From Actinomycetes bacterium (GTDB lineage Bacteria; Actinomycetota; Acidimicrobiia; Acidimicrobiales; RAAP-2), in NCBI GenBank assembly GCA_021803085.1, contig JAJZMD010000287.1, positions 1 through 64,000 of the forward strand: a stretch of 64,000 nucleotides of DNA, in the 5' to 3' direction. The translations under genes were made by a program, and so were the position numbers. Shown in pieces: positions 43,047-51,136 of the stretch (its first letter is position 1; every line of letters begins with the position of its first letter). The notes beneath the pieces were generated by a model. It was not told the DNA's origin, ran no database searches, and was given only the letters and a program-made list of their open reading frames with translations.

Positions 43047-45458
43047 TCACCTCCTCGCCGGGTGGCCGACGTTCGTGTCGGTGCGCACGCTGGCGAGCAG
43101 CGGGCCCTTTACGCAGTCGAGGCCGATCGTTGCGACCCCGACCACGGCGAGGACGACGGCGACGTCGAGGAGGGGGACGGCGGCCATGAGGATCCCCCGG
43201 GTGGCGAGGAAGGCGACGATGACGACGTCGGCAGTGCTGGCGGCGAGCATCGAGGTGCTGGGACGCGAGGCCCACAGGTGGCGTCGCTCGCGTACGAGGT
43301 AGACGGTGGCTTGGCCGGTGGCGACGAGCATGACGAACACGAGGGTCTGGGTGGGGGCGAGGGCGAGCCCGAGCGCGTGGCGGGCAACGAGGTAGGTGGC
43401 GAAGGAGAAGGCCAGCCAAGGGACGGCCACGGCGAGCGCGGCGAGGGAGAGCGAGCGCACGCGCCAGCGGTCGGGGCGCGCCGAGAAGCCGACGCGATCG
43501 GTGGCGAGCGACATGGTGACGAAGTCGTTGGCGAACAGCAGGAGCAGCACGAGGCGGGGCGTCGTCACGAAGCTCCCCGTCGCGAGCAGGCCGAGGCCGA
43601 GGAAGAGCGACACTTGGAAGGTCTTGGCGATCTTGTTGAGGGTGTAGGTGAGCATGCGCTGGTAGACGCGCCGGCCGGCCTCGACGGCGGCGACGACGTC
43701 GCCGAGCCCTTCGCCGGTGAGGACGAGGCTGGCGGCGTCTTTGGCGACGTCGGTCGCCGAGGAGACGGCGATCCCGACTTCGGCCCGCTTCAGGGCCGGT
43801 GCGTCGTTCACCCCGTCGCCGGTCATCCCGACGACGCGCCCGGCCCGCTGGCCCCGCTCGACGAGGGCCAGCTTGTCGGCCGGCAGCACTCCGGCGGCCA
43901 CGTCGAAGTCGATCTCGCCGCCGCGGCCGGCTCGAAGGTCCTCGGCCGAGGCGAGGCGGTCGCCGATGCCGACCGTGCGGGCGACGGCGAGAGCGGTCGG
44001 GGCGGCGTCGCCGGTGACCATGACGACACGGATGCCGAGCTCGCCCAGACGGTCGACGAGCGCGGCGGAGTCCGGCCGGATCGGGTCGCCGAGGGCGACG
44101 AGGCCGGCGACGGCGAGATGTTCGGTCCCGGCGGCCACCGCCAGCACCCGGGCTCCCCCGGCGGCGAGCGCGTCCACCGAGGCGTCGAGGCTCTCGATGG
44201 CCGTCGGCGCCAGTGAGGCAACGACAGACGGAGCGCCTTTGGCCACCCGCAGCACGGCCCCGCCGACGGCAAAGGTGGCCTCGGAGCGTTTCGTGGCCGG
44301 GTCGAAGGGGACGAAACCGAGGCGGCGCCCCGGGCTCCGCGCGCCGGCCACGGTTGCGGCTGCGAGCACCGCGAGATCGATGGGGTCCTGGGTTGCCTCG
44401 TCCGAGGCGGCGGCGGCCAGGGCGAGCACGTCGCCCTCGTCGTGTCCGGGAAAGGGGTGAAGGCCGACGACGGAGAGGCGGTTCTCGGTGATGGTGCCGG
44501 TCTTGTCGCTGCAGAGCAGGTCCATGGCGGCTGCTTCCTCGATGGCGGAGAGGCGGGTGACGAGCACCCCGGCGCGGGCGAGCTCGACGGCGCCGAGCGA
44601 GGTGGCGAGGGTGAAGGTGGCCGGCAATGCCACCGGGACGGTGGCGACGACCAGGATGAGCACGAACGGAAGCAGCTCGCCGGCGGGCAGGTGGGAGACC
44701 AGACCGTAGGCGAGGATGGCGAGGACGAGCGCTCCGTCGAGGGCGAGGAGCGCCCAGACGATCCGGAAGATCGTCTCTTCGAGGTGGCTGGCGGTTCTGG
44801 CGGTCCGGACGAGCTCGGCGGTGTGGCCGAAGTAGGTACGCGACCCCGTGGCGGTGACCTCGCCGGTGACCTCGCCCCGGTGGACGATCGACCCCGAGTA
44901 GCAGGCACCCCCTGACGTCACCTCGACCTCTGCGGACTCGCCGGTGAGGACCGACTGGTCGACCGACACCGACCCCTCGGCGACGGCGAGGTCGGCAGGG
45001 ACGATGTCGCCTACCCGGACATGGACCACGTCGCCTGGCACCAGAACGGTGGCGTCGAGGAGCTGCCAGCGGCCGTCGCGCCGGACACGGGCGTGCACGG
45101 CGAGGCGGCTGCGCAACAGCGACAGGGCGTCCTGGGCGCGTCGCTCCTGGACGAAGCTGAGCGCCCCGTTGAACACCACGAGACAGGCGACCACGACCGC
45201 CTCGGTGGTCTTGCCGGCGGCAAGCTCGAGCACGACGGCCGCCTCGAGCAGGAACGGGACCGGGCCGGTCAGCTTGGCCGCGAGCGTGCGGACCAGGTGG
45301 CGGCGCCCTTCGGGGAGGGCGTTCGGCCCGAAGCGGGCGAGGCGCTCGGCCGCTTCCGACTCGGACAGCCCGTCGGATGCGGCAGGGTCGCCGCCTCGGA
45401 CCCCCTCGACGGCAGCCTGCTCTGGATGGAAGCTCTCGTCAGCTGGCGGCGGGGGCAT
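43047..45458 (-). CDS. Plasma-membrane-type proton P-type ATPase (type IIIA)
   Basis: The 803-residue pump has the N-terminal cation-ATPase segment (GLSESEAAERLARFGPNALP), actuator motif TGES, phosphorylation site CSDKTGTIT, ATP site KGAPSV, hinge TGDGVNDAPALKRAE and about ten membrane helices. Layout and size match H+-ATPases of the Pma1/MgtA-like group, with C-terminal KTFQVSLFLGLGLLATGSFV. It would extrude protons. ATG 45458 lies within the end of a small upstream gene, with a 20-base overlap. Confidence 0.87.
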   Translation of the reverse strand: MPPPPADESFHPEQAAVEGVRGGDPAASDGLSESEAAERLARFGPNALPEGRRHLVRTLAAKLTGPVPFLLEAAVVLELAAGKTTEAVVVACLVVFNGALSFVQERRAQDALSLLRSRLAVHARVRRDGRWQLLDATVLVPGDVVHVRVGDIVPADLAVAEGSVSVDQSVLTGESAEVEVTSGGACYSGSIVHRGEVTGEVTATGSRTYFGHTAELVRTARTASHLEETIFRIVWALLALDGALVLAILAYGLVSHLPAGELLPFVLILVVATVPVALPATFTLATSLGAVELARAGVLVTRLSAIEEAAAMDLLCSDKTGTITENRLSVVGLHPFPGHDEGDVLALAAAASDEATQDPIDLAVLAAATVAGARSPGRRLGFVPFDPATKRSEATFAVGGAVLRVAKGAPSVVASLAPTAIESLDASVDALAAGGARVLAVAAGTEHLAVAGLVALGDPIRPDSAALVDRLGELGIRVVMVTGDAAPTALAVARTVGIGDRLASAEDLRAGRGGEIDFDVAAGVLPADKLALVERGQRAGRVVGMTGDGVNDAPALKRAEVGIAVSSATDVAKDAASLVLTGEGLGDVVAAVEAGRRVYQRMLTYTLNKIAKTFQVSLFLGLGLLATGSFVTTPRLVLLLLFANDFVTMSLATDRVGFSARPDRWRVRSLSLAALAVAVPWLAFSFATYLVARHALGLALAPTQTLVFVMLVATGQATVYLVRERRHLWASRPSTSMLAASTADVVIVAFLATRGILMAAVPLLDVAVVLAVVGVATIGLDCVKGPLLASVRTDTNVGHPARR

Positions 45459-45654
45459 CGAGGTCGGGAACCGGGGCGGAGGCGAGCACGATCGGCAGGT
45501 CCGCGTCGGCCGCGCGGTCGCACGGCGTCTGGGTCGGGTTGCCATCCATTACCGAGGCTTCGACCACGACCCCTCGCTCGTCGCCCAGCGGCTCGGTCAC
45601 GACGCTGTCCACGTGCTCCTTCGCCCCGGCCACCACCATCACCTCGACCATCAG
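45439..45654 (-). CDS. Small hypothetical protein overlapping the P-type ATPase gene
   Basis: The 71-residue frame (MVEVMVVAGAKEHVDSVVTE, ERGVVVEASVMDGNPTQTPC, DRAADADLPIVLASAPVPDL) looks like one betaalphabeta unit and is vaguely like part of a universal stress protein. It overlaps the ATPase start by 20 bases, as coupled genes do. No family is recognised with confidence. Confidence 0.45.
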   Translation of the reverse strand: MMVEVMVVAGAKEHVDSVVTEPLGDERGVVVEASVMDGNPTQTPCDRAADADLPIVLASAPVPDLDAPAAS

Positions 45655-45689
45655 GGCACCTCCACGCGCCAATCCTTGCGCTGTGACGA

Positions 45690-45880
45690 GCCCGTTGACA
45701 GGGCCAGTGTGCCCGCGGCGATGCGTCCGGGATCGCCAGGATCCTCCCGTTCCGCGGGCGCCTCGGGTCGAGCTCGACCGGCACGCAGGGTTGGCGGATC
45801 CCGAGTGGGGCCCTTCCCCTGAACGCAGACATGTCGGTCCGGCGGACCGAGCGGCGGGCGGCCAGCGACGACACCGGTCC
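45690..45880 (-). pseudogene. Decayed PH-like protein gene
   Basis: The minus strand carries LAARRSVRRTDMSAFRGRAP and LDPRRPRNGRILAIPDA in frames that shift, matching LSAIRSVRRADMSTFRGRGR and FDPRRPRKTVAFLVDA of the intact gene at 28841-29185. Several indels break it. Confidence 0.65.
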
Positions 45881-45898
45881 GACGTCGGTCGCAGCGGG

Positions 45899-46279
45899 TC
45901 AGGGAGCCGTGGCGACCTTCGTGCAAGCCGCCACCCCGGCGGCGTGGTCGGCCACCATCGAAGCGCCACGCTCGACGATCTCGACGGCCCGGGGATCGGT
46001 CGTGCGGTAGTAGGCGTACCGGCCGGCGCGGCGCACCTCGACAAGCCCGCAGGACACCAGGCAGGCGAGGTGGGCCGAGACCCGTCCCTGGGACAGCCCG
46101 ACGTACGTGACGCAGTCGTTGCCGGTCCGCTCCTGTTCAGCGCAGAAGGCGAGCAGGGCGAGGCGGGTCGGGTCGCCGAGGGCGCGGTAGAAGCGGGCGA
46201 GCAGGTCGCGCCCCGCCGGTTCCTCGGGCACCGGCGGGACCGTGCGGGCAGCGACCGTGGCGGCAGTGGCGGGGCTCAT
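45899..46279 (-). CDS. ArsR/SmtB-family metal sensor, CmtR-like
   Basis: The 126-residue repressor contains the recognition helix LSQGRVSAHLACLVSCGLVE with two cysteines placed like Cys57 and Cys61 of CmtR, and a third cysteine in the C-terminal tail (GVAACTKV) like Cys102. That set binds Cd(II)/Pb(II) in CmtR; with merA upstream, Hg(II) is a likely signal. The start overlaps the stop of a mini-ORF (ATGA) created by a tandem duplication. Confidence 0.85.
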   Translation of the reverse strand: MSPATAATVAARTVPPVPEEPAGRDLLARFYRALGDPTRLALLAFCAEQERTGNDCVTYVGLSQGRVSAHLACLVSCGLVEVRRAGRYAYYRTTDPRAVEIVERGASMVADHAAGVAACTKVATAP

Positions 46280-46342
46280 GCTGCGCAGCAGGAGAGCTTG
46301 GCGGCAGTGGCGGGGCTCATGCTGCGCAGCAGGAGAGCTTGG
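46261..46342. repeat. 41-bp perfect tandem duplication at the merA/arsR junction
   Basis: Two identical 41-base units (46261-46301 and 46302-46342) start CGGCAGTGGCGGGGCTCATG and end GGAGAGCTTGG. They duplicate the merA C-terminal codons together with the ATGA junction. Because 41 is not a multiple of three, a new short frame arises between the genes. Confidence 0.9.
46276..46320 (-). CDS. Mini-ORF MSPATAAKLSCCAA created by the tandem duplication
   Basis: ATG 46320 overlaps the merA stop and the TGA at 46276-46278 overlaps the arsR ATG, so the three frames are chained by two ATGA junctions. The 14-residue peptide ends in the same SCCAA as MerA, with the vicinal cysteines that bind Hg(II) in that enzyme. 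Translation would simply relay ribosomes to arsR; a peptide function is speculative. Confidence 0.4.
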   Translation of the reverse strand: MSPATAAKLSCCAA

Positions 46343-47717
46343 CGACGTCGGTGGTGAAGGACTGGGCAGCGAGCTTGATGCCTTCGGCCATGGTCAGGTA
46401 CGGCGCCCAGGTCGACGCCAGCTGCTCGACGGTCATGCCTGCCTCCAAGGCGTAGGTGGCGGCCACGATGGCGTCCCCCGCCCCCTCGGCGGCCATGTGG
46501 ATGCCCACGACCTTGCCGGTCGCCACCTCGGCCACGATCTTGACCACCCCGCGAGCATCGCGGTTGACGATCGCCCGAGGCACGTAGGAAAGCGGCAGCA
46601 CCCTGCAGGTGCACGACAGGCCGGCGTCGGCCACCTGGGCGTCGGTGAGCCCGACCGCAGCGAGGTTCGGCGTGGTGAAGGTCACCCGGGGCAGATGCGC
46701 GTAGTCGATGCGCCGCCCGGCTCCGGAGAACGCGTTGTCGACCACCATGGTTCCCTGTGCGGCGGCGACGTAGACGAACTGGGGAGCGCCGGTCACATCG
46801 CCGGCCGCCCAGATCCTCGGATTCGCCGTCCGAAGCTGGTCGTCGACGACGACCGCCCCCGACGGCTCGGTGGCGACCCCGACTCCGTCGAGCCCGAGGC
46901 TGGCGGTGGCCGGGCGGCGTCCCGTCGCCATCAACAGCTGCTCGGCTCGGACCTCACGACCGTCCGTGGTGCGCACCGCCACCCCGCCCGCGTCGCGGGC
47001 CACCCCGGCGAGGCGCGCCGTGGTCCACACCTCGACCCCCTCGTCGTCGAGCACCCCGGTGATCACCTCGGACAGCTCGGGCTCCTCGCCCGGTGCCAGG
47101 CGGTCGAGGGCTTCGAGAAGGGTGACCCGGCAGCCGAGGCGGGAGAACAGCTGACCCAGCTCCAGCCCCACGTAGTTGCCACCCACCACGACCAACGACT
47201 CAGGCAGGCGCTCCAGTGCCGACGCGCTCGTCGAGGTCAGATAGCCGACCTCGTCCAACCCAGGGACGTCGGGCACCCATGGTGCCGCACCCGTCGCGAC
47301 CAGGTACTGGGACGCCTCGATCCGCTCACCGGCGACCTCGAGCGCGGGTCCGGCGACGAAACGGGCACCGCCGTGCAGGATCTGCCAGCCGTAGTCCGCG
47401 GCGAGGTCCTCGTACTTCTTCCTGCGCAGATCGCTGACGATCCCGTCCTTGCCGGCGACGAGGGCTGCCATGTCGACCGGCGCCACGTTGGAGGCGACTC
47501 CGGGAAAGCGAGCTTCGCCGGCCACGTGGCGAGCCTCGGCCGCGGCCAGCAGCGCCTTGGAGGGGATGCACCCGACGTTTCCGCACGTCCCGCCGGTCGT
47601 GGAGCGCTCCACCATCACCACCGACTTCCCCTGGCGCCTCGCTGCGATCGCCGCCGCGAACCCCGCTCCACCCGAACCCACGATCGCCAAGTCGTAGACC
47701 ACCGGCTTCCTCTTCAT
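46317..47717 (-). CDS. merA: Mercuric reductase
   Basis: The 466-residue flavoenzyme reduces Hg(II) to Hg(0) with NADPH. It has the FAD motif VGSGGAGFAAAIAARRQGKS, redox-active disulfide TCGNVGCIPSKALL, NAD motif VVVGGNYVGLELGQLFSRLG and the C-terminal vicinal cysteine pair AKLSCCAA. There is no N-terminal NmerA heavy-metal domain. No merT, merP or merB is near. ATG 47717 follows an operator-like palindrome directly, so the transcript may be almost leaderless. Confidence 0.92.
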   Translation of the reverse strand: MKRKPVVYDLAIVGSGGAGFAAAIAARRQGKSVVMVERSTTGGTCGNVGCIPSKALLAAAEARHVAGEARFPGVASNVAPVDMAALVAGKDGIVSDLRRKKYEDLAADYGWQILHGGARFVAGPALEVAGERIEASQYLVATGAAPWVPDVPGLDEVGYLTSTSASALERLPESLVVVGGNYVGLELGQLFSRLGCRVTLLEALDRLAPGEEPELSEVITGVLDDEGVEVWTTARLAGVARDAGGVAVRTTDGREVRAEQLLMATGRRPATASLGLDGVGVATEPSGAVVVDDQLRTANPRIWAAGDVTGAPQFVYVAAAQGTMVVDNAFSGAGRRIDYAHLPRVTFTTPNLAAVGLTDAQVADAGLSCTCRVLPLSYVPRAIVNRDARGVVKIVAEVATGKVVGIHMAAEGAGDAIVAATYALEAGMTVEQLASTWAPYLTMAEGIKLAAQSFTTDVAKLSCCAA

Positions 47718-47727
47718 ATCTGTAGAT
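47718..47727. promoter_or_regulatory. Palindrome at the merA start
   Basis: ATCT-GT-AGAT abuts the merA ATG. A TACCAT -10-like hexamer lies just upstream on the minus strand. It is a possible site for the ArsR encoded downstream. Confidence 0.4.
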
Positions 47728-47755
47728 CCGAATGGTAGCGTGTGAGCACGACGGA

Positions 47756-47812
47756 GCTCGTGCTCGTGCGCTCGTGCGCTCGTGCTCGTGCTCGTGCGCT
47801 CGTGCTCGTGCG
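47756..47812. repeat. GCTCGT simple repeat
   Basis: About nine units of GCTCGT/GCGCTCGT fill 57 bases upstream of merA. On the minus strand an in-frame reading gives repeating His-Glu and Ala-Arg codons, but no gene is supported. Confidence 0.85.
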
Positions 47813-47920
47813 ACGGCCCTCGATGACCCGCAGCACGCGGAACGGGGCGAGCTCCCGCCCTGAGGCTGCACGCCACCGCCACCACGCCGATCGGGCCCGT
47901 CGACGGTTTGGAGCACGAAG

Positions 47921-47980
47921 ACGTCCGGTGCGCCGACGTCCGGTGCGCAGACGTCCGGTGCGCCGGCGTCCGGTGCGCCG
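47921..47980. repeat. Four 15-bp tandem repeats
   Basis: ACGTCCGGTGCGCCG occurs four times in tandem with one-base variants. It reads as RRPVR pentapeptides on the plus strand and GAPDV on the minus strand. It lies in the 372-base gap between merA and the SufR-like gene. Confidence 0.88.
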
Positions 47981-48051
47981 GTACGCGGCCGGCTCTGCGC
48001 TCCCCTCGTCGACACGTCTCCGAACCGGTTCCCGCGGCGAACCGTTATTAA

Positions 48052-48069
48052 GGTATAGACTAGAATATC
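48052..48069 (+). promoter_or_regulatory. ACTAGA motif upstream of the Fe-S regulator gene
   Basis: TATAGACTAGAATAT lies 22 bases before the ATG. GACTAGAATAT is shared in form with three other promoter gaps in 49.9-52.9 kb. TAGAAT could itself be a -10 box. Confidence 0.5.
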
Positions 48070-48089
48070 GAAATGGAGGAAGGTGTGTC

Positions 48090-48764
48090 ATGGCGGAGGG
48101 CGAGTTGCAGCAAGAGGCTCGGGCGCTCGGCGACCCGACTCGCCATCGCCTGTTCCGCTTCATCGCCGAGGCTTCCGGTCCTGTCGGGGTGGCCGACCTG
48201 ACGGACTTCGTCCGGCTGAACCACAACGCGGTGCGCCAGCACCTTGCCGTGCTGAAGGACGCCGGCCTCGTGATCGAAGAGGTCGAACAGCGCACCCTGC
48301 CCGGTCGTCCCCGTCTTCTCTACCGCCTGGCGCCCGAGACCGCCGGGCGCTGGGACACGCCGGGCGCGTACGCCTGGCTGGCGGCCCTGCTCTCCGACGC
48401 GGTGCGTCGCCACCTCGAGCCCCGCCAGGTCGGCCGTCAGGAAGGACATCGGCGGGGAGCGGAGCTGGCCGGAAGCGGCGAGCCCGTCCGCCTCTTGGAG
48501 AGTGAGATCGAGCGGCGAGGGTTCAGGCCCACGCGGGTGGAGCGGGGCCGGAAGGTCGAGTTCGTGCTTGGACGCTGCCCGTTCGCAGACGTGGCAAGGT
48601 CGGATCCCGACACGGTGTGCCAGCTGCACCTGGGCCTTGCCGAAGGCTTGGCCGAAGGTCTCGGCGGCCTCGCCGTCGAGAGGCTGGTGGTGAGGGACTC
48701 TCGCCGAGCAGGGTGCCGTCTCGCCGTCCGGCGGGAGGGCGCGCTGACCGGCGCCTCGCCGTGA
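48090..48764 (+). CDS. SufR/ArsR-like helix-turn-helix regulator with Fe-S-type cysteines
   Basis: The 224-residue regulator has a winged helix (ALGDPTRHRLFRFIAEASGP, FVRLNHNAVRQHLAVLKDAG) and a C-terminal domain with GRCPFADVARSDPDTVCQLH and a third cysteine in RRAGCRLAV. The CPF-X10-C and distal Cys resemble the cluster ligands of SufR-type repressors, so an iron-sulfur or NO-sensing role is likely. GGAGGAAGG precedes ATG 48090. Confidence 0.82.
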   Translation: MAEGELQQEARALGDPTRHRLFRFIAEASGPVGVADLTDFVRLNHNAVRQHLAVLKDAGLVIEEVEQRTLPGRPRLLYRLAPETAGRWDTPGAYAWLAALLSDAVRRHLEPRQVGRQEGHRRGAELAGSGEPVRLLESEIERRGFRPTRVERGRKVEFVLGRCPFADVARSDPDTVCQLHLGLAEGLAEGLGGLAVERLVVRDSRRAGCRLAVRREGALTGASP

Positions 48765-48900
48765 TGGCCGAAGGTTCGCATCGATTCGGTCACAGCACCG
48801 GTCTGCGGCCGTCGACGCCTCGACGGCACGAAGACACCGCCTCGTTGGATTGTCTCGGGCCTTGCTCCATGGTGAGCATCACCGCAGGGAGGAGTCCGTC

Positions 48901-49065
48901 ATGGAACCTGGAGAGGACGCAAGTGCAGGCGGCGACCCCGCGTGCTGGGCGCACCTGGTCTGCCCAGACTGCGGCGCGGTCGAGAGCGAGGGGCACCGGG
49001 CGGGATGCCGCTTCGGAGAACTGGGTGACGTGGACGCCGATCCGCCCAAGGCGCCTTCGCGCTGA
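48901..49065 (+). CDS. Small zinc-ribbon-like protein
   Basis: The 54-residue protein contains ACWAHLVCPDCGAVESEGHR and AGC, a compact cysteine knuckle common in short actinobacterial proteins encoded near redox genes. GGGAGGAG precedes ATG 48901. Its role is unknown. Confidence 0.6.
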   Translation: MEPGEDASAGGDPACWAHLVCPDCGAVESEGHRAGCRFGELGDVDADPPKAPSR

Positions 49066-49220
49066 CCCGGCTCGCGTGCCATTCGCCAGACGAGCGCGGC
49101 GAGTGTGGAAACGTCGATGTCATTGACGACGAGCCTCGACACGTCAGGCCGGCCCGAAAGGCGAGTTCGCTTGCTTGACCTGTCGCGTCGATCGACACCG
49201 CGAGAGAGCAGCGCGGTCAC

Positions 49221-49913
49221 GTGACCGCGGTGAGCGAAGGGGGAAGCGTCACGTCGACTCCGCGGGTGCTCTCGGTGAACGTCGGGTGCCCCGCGGAGAG
49301 GATGTGGCACGGCCGCACGGTGCGCTCGGCGATTTGGAAGGAGCCCTTCGCCGGGCCCGTCAGGGTCCGTCGGGAGAACATCGCCGGCGACGCGCAAGCC
49401 GACCGCACGGCCCACGGGGGGCCCGACAAGGCCGTCTACGCCTATGCCGCAGAGGACCTGACGTGGTGGAGCGACCAGCTCCATCGTCACCTCGGCCCGG
49501 GGAGCGTCGGCGAGAACCTGACCACCAGCGGTCTTGACCTCGCGGGAGCCGTCGTCGGTGAGCACTGGAGGGTGGGGAGCGTGCACCTGCAGGTCACCCA
49601 GCCGCGTATCCCCTGCTACAAGCTCGGCGTCCGCCTGGGAGACGACCGGTTCCCCGCGCGCTTCGCCGCGGCGCGTCGCCATGGCGTCTACTTGCGGGTC
49701 CTCGCCGAAGGAGAGCTCCATGCCGGTGACGAGGTCCACGTCGGCGAACGCCCCGCGCACGGGTTCCGTGCGGTCGAGCTCGCCCGTATCTTCTACGACC
49801 AACATCACCGCGCGGGCGAGTTGCTCCAAGTCGCCGAGCTCCCCGAAACGTGGCTCCGCTGGGCACGCCGCGTGCTCGGCCCCACCCTGCCCGACGCGCT
49901 CGCCGATCGCTGA
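49221..49913 (+). CDS. MOSC-domain protein (YiiM-like)
   Basis: The 230-residue protein has the MOSC core: RRENIAGDAQADRTAHGGPD, KAVYAYAAEDLTWW, VGENLTTSGLDLAGAVVGEH and QPRIPCYKLGVRL with the conserved cysteine. MOSC proteins transfer or use molybdenum cofactor-bound sulfur and reduce N-hydroxylated compounds (YiiM). GTG 49221 was chosen. Confidence 0.88.
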   Translation: MTAVSEGGSVTSTPRVLSVNVGCPAERMWHGRTVRSAIWKEPFAGPVRVRRENIAGDAQADRTAHGGPDKAVYAYAAEDLTWWSDQLHRHLGPGSVGENLTTSGLDLAGAVVGEHWRVGSVHLQVTQPRIPCYKLGVRLGDDRFPARFAAARRHGVYLRVLAEGELHAGDEVHVGERPAHGFRAVELARIFYDQHHRAGELLQVAELPETWLRWARRVLGPTLPDALADR

Positions 49914-49950
49914 GGATCACCGCTCGACCCGCGGCGTCGTACGTCCTCTT

Positions 49951-49977
49951 GTTAGTCTAGTACTGACTAGAGATAAA
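49951..49977 (+). promoter_or_regulatory. ACTAGA dyad upstream of the hemerythrin-like gene
   Basis: TAGTC-TAGTACT-GACTA is an inverted repeat. GACTAGAGATA is almost the same as TACTAGAGATA on the minus strand at 52642-52632. Confidence 0.55.
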
Positions 49978-50031
49978 GTGATCTGCGAGTGTCGTTCGAC
50001 GAGGCATCCGACGAAGAAGAAGGAGCGCGCC

Positions 50032-51063
50032 ATGACCGCCACAGCCACCGCCAAGGCGACCGCCACGGACACCGGCGTCCTGGAGGCGATGCTCGCCCAC
50101 CACGAGGCGCTCGCTGACGGAGTGGCTCGGCGAGTCGTTGCGGTGCGGGTCGCCGCCGAGCGCCACGACCGCTACGAGACGGCAGCGGCTGAGCTCGTCG
50201 CGTACCTGGCCACGGAGGTCCTGCCCCATGCCATGGCCGAGGAGCACACCCTCTACCAGGCAGCCGCGGCCAGAAGGGATCTCGCCGACACGGTCGCCGG
50301 GATGGTCGACGAGCACCGCACGCTCACCGCGTTGGCGGAGCGACTGGCGACGGCGGACGAAGCGGCCGCGGCCTCAGGAGGGGCCGAGGCGATCGGCGTG
50401 CTCTTCGCCGGGCATGTCGCCAGGGAGAACGAGCTGATCCTGCCTGCGCTCGCAGCCGACGCCGAGGTGGACCTGGCCGGGCTGCTCGTCCAGATGCACC
50501 GACTCACCGAGGCCGGGCAGGACGAAACGCCCGTAGACGACGGGTTGGCGACCCCCGACGCGGAGGCCGTCCTCGTCCGGCTCCTGCTCGGTGCCGCCGA
50601 CCAGCTCGCTGACGCCGGGCACGGTGACGCCGCCTGCCGGCTGGCGGCCGAGGCCTGGGCAGCGGTGCGACTGGCGCGCCCGGAGCTCGCCGTGCAGGTG
50701 ACCGCCGGGTTGCACCGGCTGGTGCGCTCGGCGACGTCCGAGCCGGTGACGCTGTCGGCGAGGCGGCCGGAGCCGGGAGGAGCCGAAGCCGTCCTCGACG
50801 TACGGGCCCTGGTCCCGGCCCAGCGCCACGAGAAGATCTTCGCCACCTACGGCGCCCTCGTCCCCGGCACGGCGTTCGTCTTGGTGAACGACCACGACCC
50901 GAAGCCCCTTCGCTACCAGTTCGAGGCCGAGCACCAGGGCACCTTCACCTGGGACGTGCTCGAGGCGGGGCCGACCGTGTGGCGGGTGCGCATCGGCCGA
51001 CCAGCTCAGCAGCTGCGCGCCGCGACCGATGGCGCGGAGGTTGCCGCGACGCTCGGTCGCTGA
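50032..51063 (+). CDS. Hemerythrin-like and DUF2249 fusion protein
   Basis: The 343-residue protein begins with a hemerythrin-type four-helix bundle: AMLAHHEALADGV, EVLPHAMAEEHTLYQAA, MVDEHRTLTALAERL and LFAGHVARENELILPAL supply the His/Glu di-iron ligands. The C-terminal domain from about residue 245 is DUF2249 (VLDVRALVPAQRHEKIFATY, LVNDHDPKPLRYQFEAEHQG). Such proteins repair or protect against nitric oxide damage. AAGGAG precedes ATG 50032. Confidence 0.88.
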   Translation: MTATATAKATATDTGVLEAMLAHHEALADGVARRVVAVRVAAERHDRYETAAAELVAYLATEVLPHAMAEEHTLYQAAAARRDLADTVAGMVDEHRTLTALAERLATADEAAAASGGAEAIGVLFAGHVARENELILPALAADAEVDLAGLLVQMHRLTEAGQDETPVDDGLATPDAEAVLVRLLLGAADQLADAGHGDAACRLAAEAWAAVRLARPELAVQVTAGLHRLVRSATSEPVTLSARRPEPGGAEAVLDVRALVPAQRHEKIFATYGALVPGTAFVLVNDHDPKPLRYQFEAEHQGTFTWDVLEAGPTVWRVRIGRPAQQLRAATDGAEVAATLGR

Positions 51064-51136
51064 CCACGCGGCGGCCCTCGGTGGCTCTCGGCCAGGCTGG
51101 TCCCGGTCCGGAGCGCACGGACCGGAACGCATCCGG

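Noticed and set aside
41385-44216. A 943-codon plus-strand frame across larA, nicO and the ATPase
   Set aside because: Composition is arginine/glycine-rich with no domain; it crosses three genes with recognisable motifs in other frames.
47756-47980. CRISPR-like array
   Set aside because: Units are short, directly adjacent and have no unique spacers; they are simple tandem repeats.
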